From contig JANQFY010000196.1 of the NCBI GenBank assembly GCA_028277585.1, positions 1 to 44,425 on the forward strand: a stretch of 44,425 nucleotides of DNA. The letters run 5' to 3'. Below, piece after piece: positions 17,372 to 25,244 of the stretch (its first letter is position 1; each line of letters begins with the position of its first letter). This DNA comes from Sedimentisphaerales bacterium. Its GTDB lineage: Bacteria; Planctomycetota; Phycisphaerae; Sedimentisphaerales; Anaerobacaceae. The translations under genes and the position numbers were made by a program. The notes under the pieces are model-generated. The model was not told the origin of the DNA. It saw only the letters and a list, made by a program, of their open reading frames with translations, and did no database searches.

Positions 17372-18604
17372 CTAGTCCACGACGCCTTTCTCTTTGGAGC
17401 CGACGGAAAATGCCCGCACGACCCCGTCAAAGTCGTAGAACTTGATCATCGCCGTCTGAACTTCGGCCTTACCATCGCCCGTCTGCAGCTTCGCGGGGAC
17501 GAACCAGACATCGCCCTCAGGGTAGGGCTCACCCGTGATCTCGTAACTCTGGACCCACTGGCCCGCTTCCTTCATCTGGCGGACCTGTTTCCAGACGGGC
17601 GGGGGCCAGCGGCGGGCGAACAGAGCCAGGCTCTTGAGCTTCGCCTCGTCCAGATCGATCATTGCCTGGCACGCTTGCCTGACGAGTTCCCGACATGCTT
17701 CGGCCCGCGGCATCTCGCCCACGTCCAGCCCTGAATCGGGGCCGACCCAACAATCGATCGCCTGGTCCACCACCACCGCGTCGGCAGGTTTGACGAATAT
17801 ACCGGCCGGAGGCTCCTCGTTGTAGCGAATCGCCGTGAGATGCTTGATGACCAGACCCTTGCGGATCATCTCCATCGGGGCGTCTTCCCGAGTCGTCGCG
17901 AAACGCAGCGGCAACTTGGAATCGGGGTCCACAACGAATTCCTGCGTGCGTTTCGGTGTGTCGATGTGAACTACGACGGCTGACCCCGGATCAGAGAGAA
18001 CCTGAGGGCGGATTTCGATGGCGTCGTTCCTCCCGGCCTGCTTGACCAAGTCACCAAAGAGACGGCCAAACTTGGGAATCCACGACATGCCCCGTTCGTC
18101 ACGCGTAACGAAGTGAAGGTACTTCGTGTTTCTGTTCAAGCTGAATATGCCGTCGGGGGCGCAGATCTTTGCCATCGAGAGGTCTTCCCAGCCGAGCCAG
18201 ACGTGGGTGGGCCGATCCGGATCGCCATCGAAGCGCATCCAACATTCGAAAGGGCCTTGCCAGTAGAACTCACCTTTCATGTAGACGGTCTCGATTTTCT
18301 CGATCGCCGCAATGGTTTGATCGACAGCGTAAGCAGGTGTCGTCCCGTCGCGAAAGAGGTGGACCCCGAGAATGATGGATAGTACAACGACAGCCGCTGC
18401 TGCCAATTGAGTCTTCCTGTGTTTCATGATGAATCTCCTCATAGCAGGAGCCGCCGGGGCGGCCCTGCGCTGTTGGCTTTCTTGCTGAGCGACCGGGATG
18501 TCAGCCAAGACGCGTTCGTCGAATTTGGACCTCGTTTGCATCCGCTCTTGCCGTGCCTGGCAGAAGCGACGGATCGTCTCTTCAAGCTTCTTGTCATCGT
18601 TCAT
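17372..18604 (-). CDS. Single-pass membrane regulator (putative anti-sigma factor) of the ECF sigma factor
   Basis: A 410-residue protein. Residues 1-60 are cytosolic and charged ('EETIRRFCQARQERMQTRSKFDERVLADI'), residues about 65-85 form one membrane helix ('TQLAAAAVVVLSIILGVHLF'), and the remaining 320 residues are outside. The external part has a beta-rich region reminiscent of the LolA/RseB-like sensor fold ('AVDQTIAAIEKIETVYMKGEFYW') seen in sigma-E regulatory proteins, and a C-terminal helical-beta region. Its ATG overlaps the sigma factor stop as ATGA, so the two are translationally coupled, which is the usual arrangement of a sigma factor and its inhibitor. A zinc-binding HXXXCXXC motif is not present, so the inhibitory contact would be of another type. 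The anti-sigma role is inferred from position and topology. Confidence 0.68.
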   Translation of the reverse strand: MNDDKKLEETIRRFCQARQERMQTRSKFDERVLADIPVAQQESQQRRAAPAAPAMRRFIMKHRKTQLAAAAVVVLSIILGVHLFRDGTTPAYAVDQTIAAIEKIETVYMKGEFYWQGPFECWMRFDGDPDRPTHVWLGWEDLSMAKICAPDGIFSLNRNTKYLHFVTRDERGMSWIPKFGRLFGDLVKQAGRNDAIEIRPQVLSDPGSAVVVHIDTPKRTQEFVVDPDSKLPLRFATTREDAPMEMIRKGLVIKHLTAIRYNEEPPAGIFVKPADAVVVDQAIDCWVGPDSGLDVGEMPRAEACRELVRQACQAMIDLDEAKLKSLALFARRWPPPVWKQVRQMKEAGQWVQSYEITGEPYPEGDVWFVPAKLQTGDGKAEVQTAMIKFYDFDGVVRAFSVGSKEKGVVD

Positions 18605-19146
18605 GGTGTCACCGTGCCGTTGAGCAGCTCTCGGAGTCGGCCCAATCCATAGCGATAGCGACTCCGAACCGTGTTAATGGAGACGTTTTGGGAGAGCGCA
18701 ATCTCCCGGAACTTCATTCCCGCCTGCAGGCGTAGGATAACGACCTCTCGTTGATCGTAAGGAAGCTGCTGCATGGCCCGCTCGATCAGCACCGCTCGCT
18801 CGTTCTCGATCGCGGCTTGTTCCGGCCTCGATCCACCATTGTGATTCGTGGCCAGTTCAGGCCTCTCAAGGCGGCGCGCACTCGTGCGCCCCAAGGTTCG
18901 CACGCGATTCGCCACCGACGTGAGGAGGTAGCTCCTAAGACTCGTTCGCAGGCGCAGCCTGGGTGCGGTTCGCACGAACGTAATGAAGACATCATGGACA
19001 ACGTCTTCGCCCATCGCCTGGTCGCGAGCCAGCGTAACGGCCAAGCCAAGCAGGTCGAGTTTGTACCGCTCGTAGATCTCCCGCAGCGCGTCCGTATCGC
19101 CGCGCTTGGCCCGCCAGAGCAGCCGTTTCTCTTGCAGTATCAACAA
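18601..19146 (-). CDS. ECF-type RNA polymerase sigma factor
   Basis: A 181-residue sigma-70-family protein. Region 2 is seen at about residues 20-85 ('LREIYERYKLDLLGLA', 'GEDVVHDVFITFVR'), which recognises the -10 element and core polymerase; region 4 lies at about residues 125-175 ('LPYDQREVVILRLQAGMKF', 'NVSINTVRSRYRYGLGRLR'), a helix-turn-helix for the -35 element. Regions 1 and 3 are absent, as expected for ECF factors. The start is a TTG at 19146 or the next TTG, with GAGG seven bases upstream and an in-frame stop directly before it; there is no better ATG. The stop overlaps the membrane regulator's ATG. I could not find a clear autoregulatory promoter motif upstream. Confidence 0.92.
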   Translation of the reverse strand: MLILQEKRLLWRAKRGDTDALREIYERYKLDLLGLAVTLARDQAMGEDVVHDVFITFVRTAPRLRLRTSLRSYLLTSVANRVRTLGRTSARRLERPELATNHNGGSRPEQAAIENERAVLIERAMQQLPYDQREVVILRLQAGMKFREIALSQNVSINTVRSRYRYGLGRLRELLNGTVTP

Positions 19147-19293
19147 TCAGCCTCATCAGTTCCGAAACCAACGATGTCGCCACTAGGACACCGCGATGGG
19201 CCGTTTTCGTCTACTGAATTCTGAGTTTTTCACGCCTCGTCATATGCGGCACCCGCGTGACGTTGACAAAAGCGTGACGAGGAGCGCCCGAGA

Positions 19294-19302
19294 TGGTAGT
19301 AT
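19294..19302 (+). promoter_or_regulatory. Extended -10 promoter of the HAD gene
   Basis: TG (19294-19295) one base before TAGTAT (19297-19302), within ATGGTAGTATCC, close to the ATGGTATAATCG boxes at 5905 and 30867. A TTGACA at 19263-19268 is too far away (28 bp) to serve as its -35. Confidence 0.42.
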
Positions 19303-19338
19303 CCAGCCGGTTGAGAGCGTTCTATTTGAGGGTCAACG

Positions 19339-20016
19339 ATGAGCGACAGATACGGCTTGATTTTCGACGTCGACGGCGTGGTTGCGGATACCGAGTCCGT
19401 CAATCGGCGGGTGTCCATCCAGGTGTTCGATGATTTGTTTGGGGTCAAGGGGGTCAGGGCTGAGGATTTCACCGAGGGGTTGGGGCGCGGGGCCCACGAG
19501 TACGTCAAAGCGGCGGCGCGGGCCAACAATCTCGAACTAGACGCCGATCAGGTCGAGAAGGCGGTCCAGTATCGTCAGGACCTGTTTCTGAAGGTGCTCC
19601 AGACCGAGCCCTTGCCTGCCTATCCAGGTGTTCTGGAACTGATCGAAGCCGGCTTTGGCGATGATGCGTTCCAGGTCGCCATCGCGACTTCGGGGACGCT
19701 TGAGAAATCACGCGCGGCGCTCGAGGCGGCGCAGGTTCCCTATACGAAGATGGTGTACGTCAACGGCAATGACGTGACACACAAGAAGCCGGACCCTGAA
19801 CTGTTCCTGATCGCAGCCCAGCGCATGGGGCTCGACCCGGCCCGGTGTGTCGTGATCGAGGACGCCCCCAACGGGGTCCAGGCGGCCAAAGCCGCCGGGG
19901 CCAAGTGTATTGCCGTGACCAACACCACGCCCGCAGAGAAGCTGCAGCAAGCCGATATGATCTGCGACTCCCTGGAGACGATCGATCTGGCGGTGCTTCG
20001 CAAGCTGGTTGACTGA
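19339..20016 (+). CDS. HAD-family phosphatase/phosphoglucomutase-like hydrolase
   Basis: A 225-residue protein of HAD subfamily I. Motif 1 is FDVDGVVADTE with Asp10 (nucleophile) and Asp12 (acid/base); motif 2 is the Ser in 'IATSGT'; motif 3 is the lysine in 'THKKPDPELF'; motif 4 is 'VVIEDAPNGVQAAKAAG'. A helical cap domain is inserted between motifs 1 and 2 (residues about 17-85). This layout matches beta-phosphoglucomutases and small sugar-phosphate phosphatases such as YniC-like enzymes; the two cannot be told apart with certainty by eye. Cytosolic. GAGGG lies eight bases before the ATG. The next gene begins within a few bases to 25 bases of its stop, so the two are likely cotranscribed. 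Confidence 0.88.
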   Translation: MSDRYGLIFDVDGVVADTESVNRRVSIQVFDDLFGVKGVRAEDFTEGLGRGAHEYVKAAARANNLELDADQVEKAVQYRQDLFLKVLQTEPLPAYPGVLELIEAGFGDDAFQVAIATSGTLEKSRAALEAAQVPYTKMVYVNGNDVTHKKPDPELFLIAAQRMGLDPARCVVIEDAPNGVQAAKAAGAKCIAVTNTTPAEKLQQADMICDSLETIDLAVLRKLVD

Positions 20017-20040
20017 GTGGTGATGAAGACAGGATTCGGA

Positions 20041-21204
20041 ATGCATCATAGCTCTGCTCTGGAACGAATCGCTGTATACATGGTTATGTGCGGCGTGTTC
20101 TGGGTGCCGTGCGCCGACGCCGCGCCATCTATGCCAGCGTGCCTGGACACGCTGCTGGAACCGATTCGCCAGACAAGCGAGTTGCCCGCTCTGGCGGCCG
20201 CCGTGGTAAAGGGGGGAGAGACCGTTGCTGTCGGCGCGGTGGGCCTTCGCAAAGCAGGCGGCTCGGATCCGGTGACCACCGGCGACAAATGGCACATCGG
20301 TTCGTGCACCAAGTCGATGACGGCCGCGCTGGCCGGGATGCTCGTCGAAGAAGGCAAGCTGCGATGGGACATGACTCTGACTGAGATGTTCCCGGAACTG
20401 GCGGCGCAGATCTTGCCCGAATGGCGAGCCGTGACGCTGGAGCAGCTTGCTTCCAATCATGGCGGGACGCCCAACGATCTGAACGAGGATGATCTGTGGG
20501 CGCGATTATGGGAACGCGTGGGCAAGCCGCCCCGCGAGCAGCGGGTCTATCTGACGCGCGAACTGCTCACGAAGCACAAGCCGGTCGCGACGCCCGGTAC
20601 GAAGTACGTTTACTCTAATGCTGGCTTCGCCCTTGTCGGGCATGCCATTGAGACCAGGCTGGACCGTCCGTGGGAGGAGGTTCTACGCGAGAGGCTCTTC
20701 GTGCCGCTTGGTATGACCTCCGCTGGCTTCGGGGCGCCGGCAAGCGTTGGGCAGGTGGATCAGCCTTGGGGGCACACGGTCGGCTCGGATGGCGTGTTGG
20801 AGTCCATTCGACCCGGTCTGCATGCGGATAATCCAGCGGCGATCGGCCCGGGCGGGACAGTCCACTGCAGCATTGGGGACTTCGCGCGCTATGCAGCGTG
20901 GCAACTGGCCGGGGCGCGCGGCGCTGGCCGCTTGCTCACGCCTGAGACGTTCAGGAAGCTGCACAGGCCCTTTGCCTCCGACAGCGAGTACGCCGGCGGG
21001 TTGGTCGCCACGCAGCGTTCCTGGGGCGACGGGACGGTCCTGACGCACGCCGGGTCCAATACGATGTTCTACGCCGTCATGTGGATCGCGCCGCAGAAGG
21101 ATTTCGCTGTAGTGGTCTGCACGAACCTGGGCGGTGATAGTGCTGCCAAGGCGGTCGACAATACGGCGGCAGCACTGATTCACACGTATCTCGGGGGCGA
21201 CTAG
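20041..21204 (+). CDS. Secreted serine hydrolase, beta-lactamase/DD-peptidase-like
   Basis: A 387-residue protein with a signal peptide (about residues 1-27). The penicillin-binding fold motifs are all present: S88-C-T-K91 (nucleophile Ser and general base Lys), Y191-S-N193, and H336-A-G, the class C/esterase version of KTG. The length fits the PF00144 family, which includes AmpC beta-lactamases, D-aminopeptidases and esterases such as EstB; most environmental members are esterases or peptidases rather than resistance enzymes, and I see nothing to argue for antibiotic hydrolysis. Start: AGGA lies six bases before the ATG at 20041, giving a well-formed signal peptide. An upstream ATG at 20023 and GTGs at 20017 and 20020 remain possible. 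Confidence 0.88.
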   Translation: MHHSSALERIAVYMVMCGVFWVPCADAAPSMPACLDTLLEPIRQTSELPALAAAVVKGGETVAVGAVGLRKAGGSDPVTTGDKWHIGSCTKSMTAALAGMLVEEGKLRWDMTLTEMFPELAAQILPEWRAVTLEQLASNHGGTPNDLNEDDLWARLWERVGKPPREQRVYLTRELLTKHKPVATPGTKYVYSNAGFALVGHAIETRLDRPWEEVLRERLFVPLGMTSAGFGAPASVGQVDQPWGHTVGSDGVLESIRPGLHADNPAAIGPGGTVHCSIGDFARYAAWQLAGARGAGRLLTPETFRKLHRPFASDSEYAGGLVATQRSWGDGTVLTHAGSNTMFYAVMWIAPQKDFAVVVCTNLGGDSAAKAVDNTAAALIHTYLGGD

Positions 21205-21253
21205 ATCGAGTGCGCCCCTGGTATGGACTGACGAACTGTAAGGGAGACTGACG

Positions 21254-21562
21254 ATGGGATGGGGTCGAATGCTACTGCTGGGCAATCTGGGCCAGCAACT
21301 GGATATTGAGGATCAAAGGCAAGAGATTCAGAATCTGCGCGCCCGCGTGCAGTCCGAGTCGCGCCAGGCGGCCCAGGGCATCGAGATGAGATTGGATGCA
21401 CTGGAGAGACAGAACGACGAGATGAAGTTGTATCTGGCTGCCCTTGTCCGCTATCTCGCCGCCAAGGGAGCGATCGACCTGAAAGAGTTCGCCAAGCTTG
21501 TCGAAGAGGTCGATGCTGAAGACGGGACCGCAGACGGTCGATTCGACGGCAACGTCGTCTAA
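21254..21562 (+). CDS. Small coiled-coil protein of unknown function
   Basis: A 102-residue protein I do not recognise. Residues about 15-65 have heptad-spaced hydrophobics with Glu, Gln and Arg ('DIEDQRQEIQNLRARVQSE', 'MRLDALERQNDEMKLYLAAL'), a clear coiled coil. The last third ('LAAKGAIDLKEFAKLVEEVD') looks like a short helical pair and the end is acidic. No signal peptide or membrane helix. AGGGAG (21241-21246) is seven bases before the ATG, a good ribosome binding site, so the gene is real. It follows the serine hydrolase gene by 49 bp and converges, one base apart, with the GHL15-like gene. Homologous short proteins appear to be widespread in Planctomycetota, which I state from general memory. 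Confidence 0.7.
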   Translation: MGWGRMLLLGNLGQQLDIEDQRQEIQNLRARVQSESRQAAQGIEMRLDALERQNDEMKLYLAALVRYLAAKGAIDLKEFAKLVEEVDAEDGTADGRFDGNVV

Positions 21563-21563
21563 C

Positions 21564-22751
21564 TCAGGGGGCGGGCGCTTTGAGGTAGATGTCGCCATCG
21601 CAGGCGGGCAGCGCGTGCTTGCGGCTCTTCCTGGAAGTGGCTCGACTGATATGGGCCGTTTCGAAGACCACTTCGACGGGGTCGTTCCCCATGGGGTTGT
21701 AGACAACGGTTCCGTGGGTGTATTCGCGCGTCGTGGCGCCGTCGGGCCTTGCGACCGGCGCGCCCAGCGGCTTGCCCAATCCTTTGTCCCAGAAGGGGTA
21801 CCAGTCGTGCAGATGGTCGGGGGTAGGCAGAGGGTTCGGGTCAGAGAAGAGGCAATAGCCATCGGAGTGTGTCAGCGTCAACGTAGTGACCGCCCGCATG
21901 AGGTTCAGGTCCTGTCGTGACTTGTGAAACCAGACCTCAACGCAGTTGACGTGGGGTGGACGCAGGTTCTGCTCGGCCCAGGTGAGTGTTCGAGCTATTC
22001 GTCGCCAATCCTCGGCCGTCTCGCTGCGGTAGCACTCCATGAAGAACCCATTGACATAGGGCGCCGTCAGGGGGGCGATGCGATCGTTGGCGTTGACGAT
22101 GATCAGCGGTCGGTCACCAATTGCGGCGCGGATCTCCTTGATCAGGGCCAGTCGGTCCTCATCGTCGATCCACCAGTCAAGCAGAATTCCGTCCGCTACG
22201 CCTGATTCAACGACAGCACGGGCTCGCTGGGCGACATGCCGACAGTACTCCCGATTCTTGTAGTCCAAGCATAGATACCCGCCCTCTTCCCAGCCTGCAA
22301 CGATCTGCCCGTCTTCGTCGCGCAACCACCATTTGTGTCTCTCCGGCAGGAAGCTCGTGTGAGCGTCACGATAACGAATCTCGGCGATCAGGATCAGATT
22401 GGGATTCAGCCCGAGCAACTTGCGCCGGACCTTCCGCGCGGCCGCGATACTCTCCGGCGTGAAACCCTTCGCCAGCCCACTTGGATGCTGGTCCCAACGC
22501 AGGCCGCACAGCGATATGGCGCTCCAGGCCAGATCGTGCCGGGCAATTCCCTCCATGCGAGTCAGACCGGGGACGTTCTCCACCGGACTCCAAGCCTGGA
22601 ATACCGAGGGAAAGCTCCGATTCGCCAGACGCTCGCGAAGGGGCCTCTCCTTGCTTCTTGGTAACTGCGCGGATGCCCCTCTCATGCCAACCGCGAGCGA
22701 CAGGACGAGCAGGAAGGTATGTTTGGTCAAGTACCGTTTCGCTGACACCAC
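21564..22751 (-). CDS. Secreted GHL15-like putative TIM-barrel glycosidase
   Basis: A 395-residue protein with a signal peptide (about residues 1-28, cleaved near GASA). The body alternates strands and helices as in a TIM barrel: 'IARHDLAWSAISLCGLRW', 'PNLILIAEIRYRD', 'SGVADGILLDWWIDDEDRL', 'RPLIIVNAND', 'VNGFFMECYRS', 'HVNCVEVWF'. The 'DGILLDWW-DD' segment at the end of a strand places acidic residues at a probable active site and is what suggests the hypothetical glycosyl hydrolase 15 group (PF14885); related to GH114-like barrels. No activity is established for the group as far as I recall. The start is one of two tandem GTGs with GGGAG just upstream. It ends one base from the coiled-coil gene on the other strand. 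Confidence 0.62.
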   Translation of the reverse strand: MVSAKRYLTKHTFLLVLSLAVGMRGASAQLPRSKERPLRERLANRSFPSVFQAWSPVENVPGLTRMEGIARHDLAWSAISLCGLRWDQHPSGLAKGFTPESIAAARKVRRKLLGLNPNLILIAEIRYRDAHTSFLPERHKWWLRDEDGQIVAGWEEGGYLCLDYKNREYCRHVAQRARAVVESGVADGILLDWWIDDEDRLALIKEIRAAIGDRPLIIVNANDRIAPLTAPYVNGFFMECYRSETAEDWRRIARTLTWAEQNLRPPHVNCVEVWFHKSRQDLNLMRAVTTLTLTHSDGYCLFSDPNPLPTPDHLHDWYPFWDKGLGKPLGAPVARPDGATTREYTHGTVVYNPMGNDPVEVVFETAHISRATSRKSRKHALPACDGDIYLKAPAP

Positions 22752-22797
22752 CTCATCTCCCGCGCATTCGTCTGTACTTCGCAGCGGCCCATCTCCA

Positions 22798-23517
22798 TTA
22801 ACCAGTCATGCGGATGACCCGCGCTTCGGGCACGCACGTCAGGATAATCTCTCTGCCCAGGTTTGTCCACCGGACGCAGTGGTCCAGGACGACGCTGTCG
22901 GTGCTGACGACGATCAGGTCCGTCGTCTTAAGCTCCGCATCCGGATTCGTCAGGAGCTGCACCTCCCAGCTCCAGCCGTGTTGGCTGGCAAGCTCACGGA
23001 TCAGCGTCTTGAGCCGACCGCTATTGGAGACGGGGCTGTCCAGGAGCCAGCGAACTTGCCCAACGCGATGACGCCCCAAGAACTCGCCGATCAGCTCCAG
23101 GGCGGGGACAGTCTCCTCCACCCGGCGATACGTCCCGTGGATGCCGGCCAGATCGCGCAGACACCCATCACGCCCCTTGAAGAGAAAGGCGCCGCTCATT
23201 GCCGCTTCAAGCGTGATCAGTAGGTTGTAGCCGTCGATGGCAACGGCTTGGTTGCCCAGGTCCGCGATTTCGAGACAGCGTGCGAGACGTCCATTTCTCT
23301 GCTCGTCGGAGCAGGCGCTGCGCATCACGGCCAGCCGTTGTCGCTGCGTCAGGGAGAAGTGATCCCCCACCAGCTTCAACGCGCTCTTGTCGGGATAGCC
23401 CTTCGAAAGCAAAAGGGAGAAATCGCCCAGGGCTTCCCGCAACGGGGTCAGAGTCTCGGGCCCGAACAGCCGGGCATCGGAAGGATGGGCGCCGCGATGT
23501 TTGCGTTTGTCGGGCAT
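22798..23517 (-). CDS. DUF434/DUF5616 protein with a PIN-like C-terminal domain
   Basis: A 239-residue cytosolic protein. Residues about 5-70 match DUF434 ('RGAHPSDARLFGPETL', 'LLSKGYPDKSALKLVGDHF', 'LTQRQRLAVMRSACS'). Residues about 88-235 match DUF5616: 'VAIDGYNLLITLEAAMSG', 'RDGCLRDLAGIHGTYR', 'WLLDSPVSNSGRLKTLI', 'VVSTDSVVLDHC'. The D-G-Y-N-L-L start and the later acidic residues at strand ends recall PIN/NYN nucleases, so RNA cleavage is possible but unproven; no function is established for the family to my knowledge. It is divergent from a tRNase Z-like metallo-beta-lactamase gene across a 105-bp AT-rich gap, an arrangement that would fit an RNA-processing role. Confidence 0.83.
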   Translation of the reverse strand: MPDKRKHRGAHPSDARLFGPETLTPLREALGDFSLLLSKGYPDKSALKLVGDHFSLTQRQRLAVMRSACSDEQRNGRLARCLEIADLGNQAVAIDGYNLLITLEAAMSGAFLFKGRDGCLRDLAGIHGTYRRVEETVPALELIGEFLGRHRVGQVRWLLDSPVSNSGRLKTLIRELASQHGWSWEVQLLTNPDAELKTTDLIVVSTDSVVLDHCVRWTNLGREIILTCVPEARVIRMTG

Positions 23518-23622
23518 TTTCGATTTACTATTCGCCGATTAGACTTTACTATCTGGCCTCGTGCGTTTCGTACACGCTCAAATCGTAAATGCCAAACAGT
23601 AATTCGTAAATCTCAAATCCCG
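23518..23622. repeat. AT-rich intergenic segment with 21-bp-spaced direct repeats
   Basis: TTTACTAT occurs at 23524 and 23545, and TCGTAAAT at 23583 and 23604; both pairs are 21 bp apart. GATTTACTA (23522-23530) is also nearly the inverse of TCGTAAATC (23604-23612). The segment stands out by its low GC and contains the divergent promoters. Confidence 0.5.
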
Positions 23623-24489
23623 ATGCCCAGTCATAACCTATCCCAGATTCAACTCGATGACCTGGAAATCCTCGGCTATTCGGTCGCCGGCGAGGAGACG
23701 GTGATCGCGCTGCCGCAACTGGACGTCTGCTTCGATGTGGGCAAGGCGCCCGATCAACTCATCGCCGTCAACCACGTGTTGCTGACACATGGCCACATGG
23801 ACCACGCGGCCGGGTTCGCATACTATCTCTCGCAACGAAACTTCTGTGGGTTGGCGCCTGGGACGATCGTCGCCCCGGCCAATCTGATCAAGCCCATGCA
23901 GGAGATCGTCAATGCGTGGGGCCGGCTCGACGGCAACCGCATCCCCGCCAAGCTCGTTGGCGTCCAACCGGGTGACGAGCACCAGATCAAGCCCAATCTG
24001 TTCGCCCGCGCCTTCCCCACCAAGCACAGCGCCGGATCAGTAGGTTTCACCGTTCTGGAGAAGCGCAAGAAGCTCAAGGCCGAATATGCCGGTCTGACCG
24101 GGCCCCAACTTGTTGAGTTGAAAAAGCAGGGCGTCCAGATCGACAACCCACTGGAGATCCCGATCGTTACCTACCTAGGCGATACGCAATACGTGGATTT
24201 CGCCCAACTCGATTACGTCGCCGAGAGCAAGATCCTGATCGCCGAATGTACGTTCTACGAGGACGACCATGTTAGCCGGGCCAAGGCGGGCCGGCACATG
24301 CACGTCGATGAACTCGCTTCGTTGCTCGACCGGCTGGACAACGAGCACATCATCATTTCACATCTGACCCAGCGCACCCCCATGCACGAGGCCCGCAAGA
24401 TGCTCAAGCAGGCCTTGCCGCCCGAGATCCATGAGAAAACCATCATCCTCATGGACCGCAAGTGGCGCCAGAGCCGCCGGCCGGCATAA
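23623..24489 (+). CDS. Ribonuclease Z-like metallo-beta-lactamase-fold hydrolase
   Basis: A 288-residue protein. The zinc motif H56-G-H58-M-D60-H61 is intact and is followed by the expected later ligands: 'FPTKHSAGSVGF' (His), 'IPIVTYLGDTQY' (Asp) and 'IISHLTQR' (His). The 'YLGDT' and 'LIAECTFYEDDH' strings are typical of tRNase Z and its relatives, which trim 3' trailers of tRNA precursors; the long flexible exosite arm of classical RNase Z is reduced to a charged 'KKLKAEYAGLTG' segment, so a different nucleic-acid or phosphodiester substrate cannot be excluded. Cytosolic. The frame is open upstream to 23248, but that stretch is antisense to the DUF434 gene; the ATG at 23623 fits the domain start. 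It has no obvious ribosome binding site. Confidence 0.82.
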   Translation: MPSHNLSQIQLDDLEILGYSVAGEETVIALPQLDVCFDVGKAPDQLIAVNHVLLTHGHMDHAAGFAYYLSQRNFCGLAPGTIVAPANLIKPMQEIVNAWGRLDGNRIPAKLVGVQPGDEHQIKPNLFARAFPTKHSAGSVGFTVLEKRKKLKAEYAGLTGPQLVELKKQGVQIDNPLEIPIVTYLGDTQYVDFAQLDYVAESKILIAECTFYEDDHVSRAKAGRHMHVDELASLLDRLDNEHIIISHLTQRTPMHEARKMLKQALPPEIHEKTIILMDRKWRQSRRPA

Positions 24490-24548
24490 AGGGGGGTGAT
24501 TCCTGCACTCGGTCCGAACACGCTCAGCTCAGGGGCTGCGACTCTCCG

Positions 24549-25244
24549 TTATCCCTGGCTTCGGGCGGTCGGCGTGCACCGCAGGGAGAGAGCGATCGCT
24601 GTTGCCACCAAGAGGAACGGGGTCAGCGTGCTCCAGACGGTGTCTACCCAGTGTCTGGCCCTGCCGATTGTGACCATAGCGCTGTACCATATGGTCCAGT
24701 CTGGGATCAGCATAACCAGACGCAATATCCACGGCAATCCTGCCAGCGCACAGGCAATGAATAACCCCGTACTTATCGAGAGGGACCGTTTCACCGTCGT
24801 TGCTTGTACGCGCGATGCATAATAGCGCCATGCGAGCAGCACGAGGATCGCGAGAGCAACAGTCTGCGCGACACCATAGGCAAGGACCAGCCATATTCCT
24901 CGCAAGCCCAGGATGTAGCCTAACCAGATCGATGCGTTCGACACGAGCATGCAGACAGTTCCGAAGAGACGAGCGGTTAGGACGCCGACGACCATCCAGA
25001 AGAGGTGATGCCCGAGCCGTCGGTGCGGATGGGCCTTTGCGAATTCTGCTTCCAGGGCCGCTGTGTCACCGAGTCGGCGGCGGGCGACAAAGAAGGCCTC
25101 GTTCGGGGACAGCCCTGATGTGCTCAGGGTTTCCAATTCCTCGCGCAGGTGGTTCTCCAGTTCGTCGACATCCGAATCTCGCATCGTCTCAGAACAGGCC
25201 AGACTGTCACGCCATTGCGCGATCTGTTTCTCTACGTCAGACAT
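24549..25244 (-). CDS. Permease-prefix-domain membrane protein, partner of PadR
   Basis: A 231-residue protein. Residues about 1-75 are a soluble helical domain ('QIAQWRDSL', 'VDELENHLREELETL', 'LSPNEAFFVARRRLGD'), the 'permease prefix domain 1' that also precedes MacB/FtsX-type permeases. Four to five hydrophobic helices follow (from about residue 85 to the end), with no permease core. Genes of this type usually follow a PadR regulator and may sense or transmit an envelope signal; the function is unproven. Start: GGGAGAG lies six bases before the ATG at 25244. The gene overlaps the end of the PadR gene by 13 bp, so they are cotranscribed and probably translationally coupled. Confidence 0.8.
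   Translation of the reverse strand: MSDVEKQIAQWRDSLACSETMRDSDVDELENHLREELETLSTSGLSPNEAFFVARRRLGDTAALEAEFAKAHPHRRLGHHLFWMVVGVLTARLFGTVCMLVSNASIWLGYILGLRGIWLVLAYGVAQTVALAILVLLAWRYYASRVQATTVKRSLSISTGLFIACALAGLPWILRLVMLIPDWTIWYSAMVTIGRARHWVDTVWSTLTPFLLVATAIALSLRCTPTARSQG

Noticed and set aside
19263-19268. Consensus TTGACA as -35 of the HAD gene
   Set aside because: No -10 lies 16-18 bp downstream; the TAGTAT box is 28 bp away.
20041-21204. Antibiotic-resistance beta-lactamase
   Set aside because: The motifs fit the broad serine hydrolase family, and nothing in the sequence or context points to beta-lactam hydrolysis.
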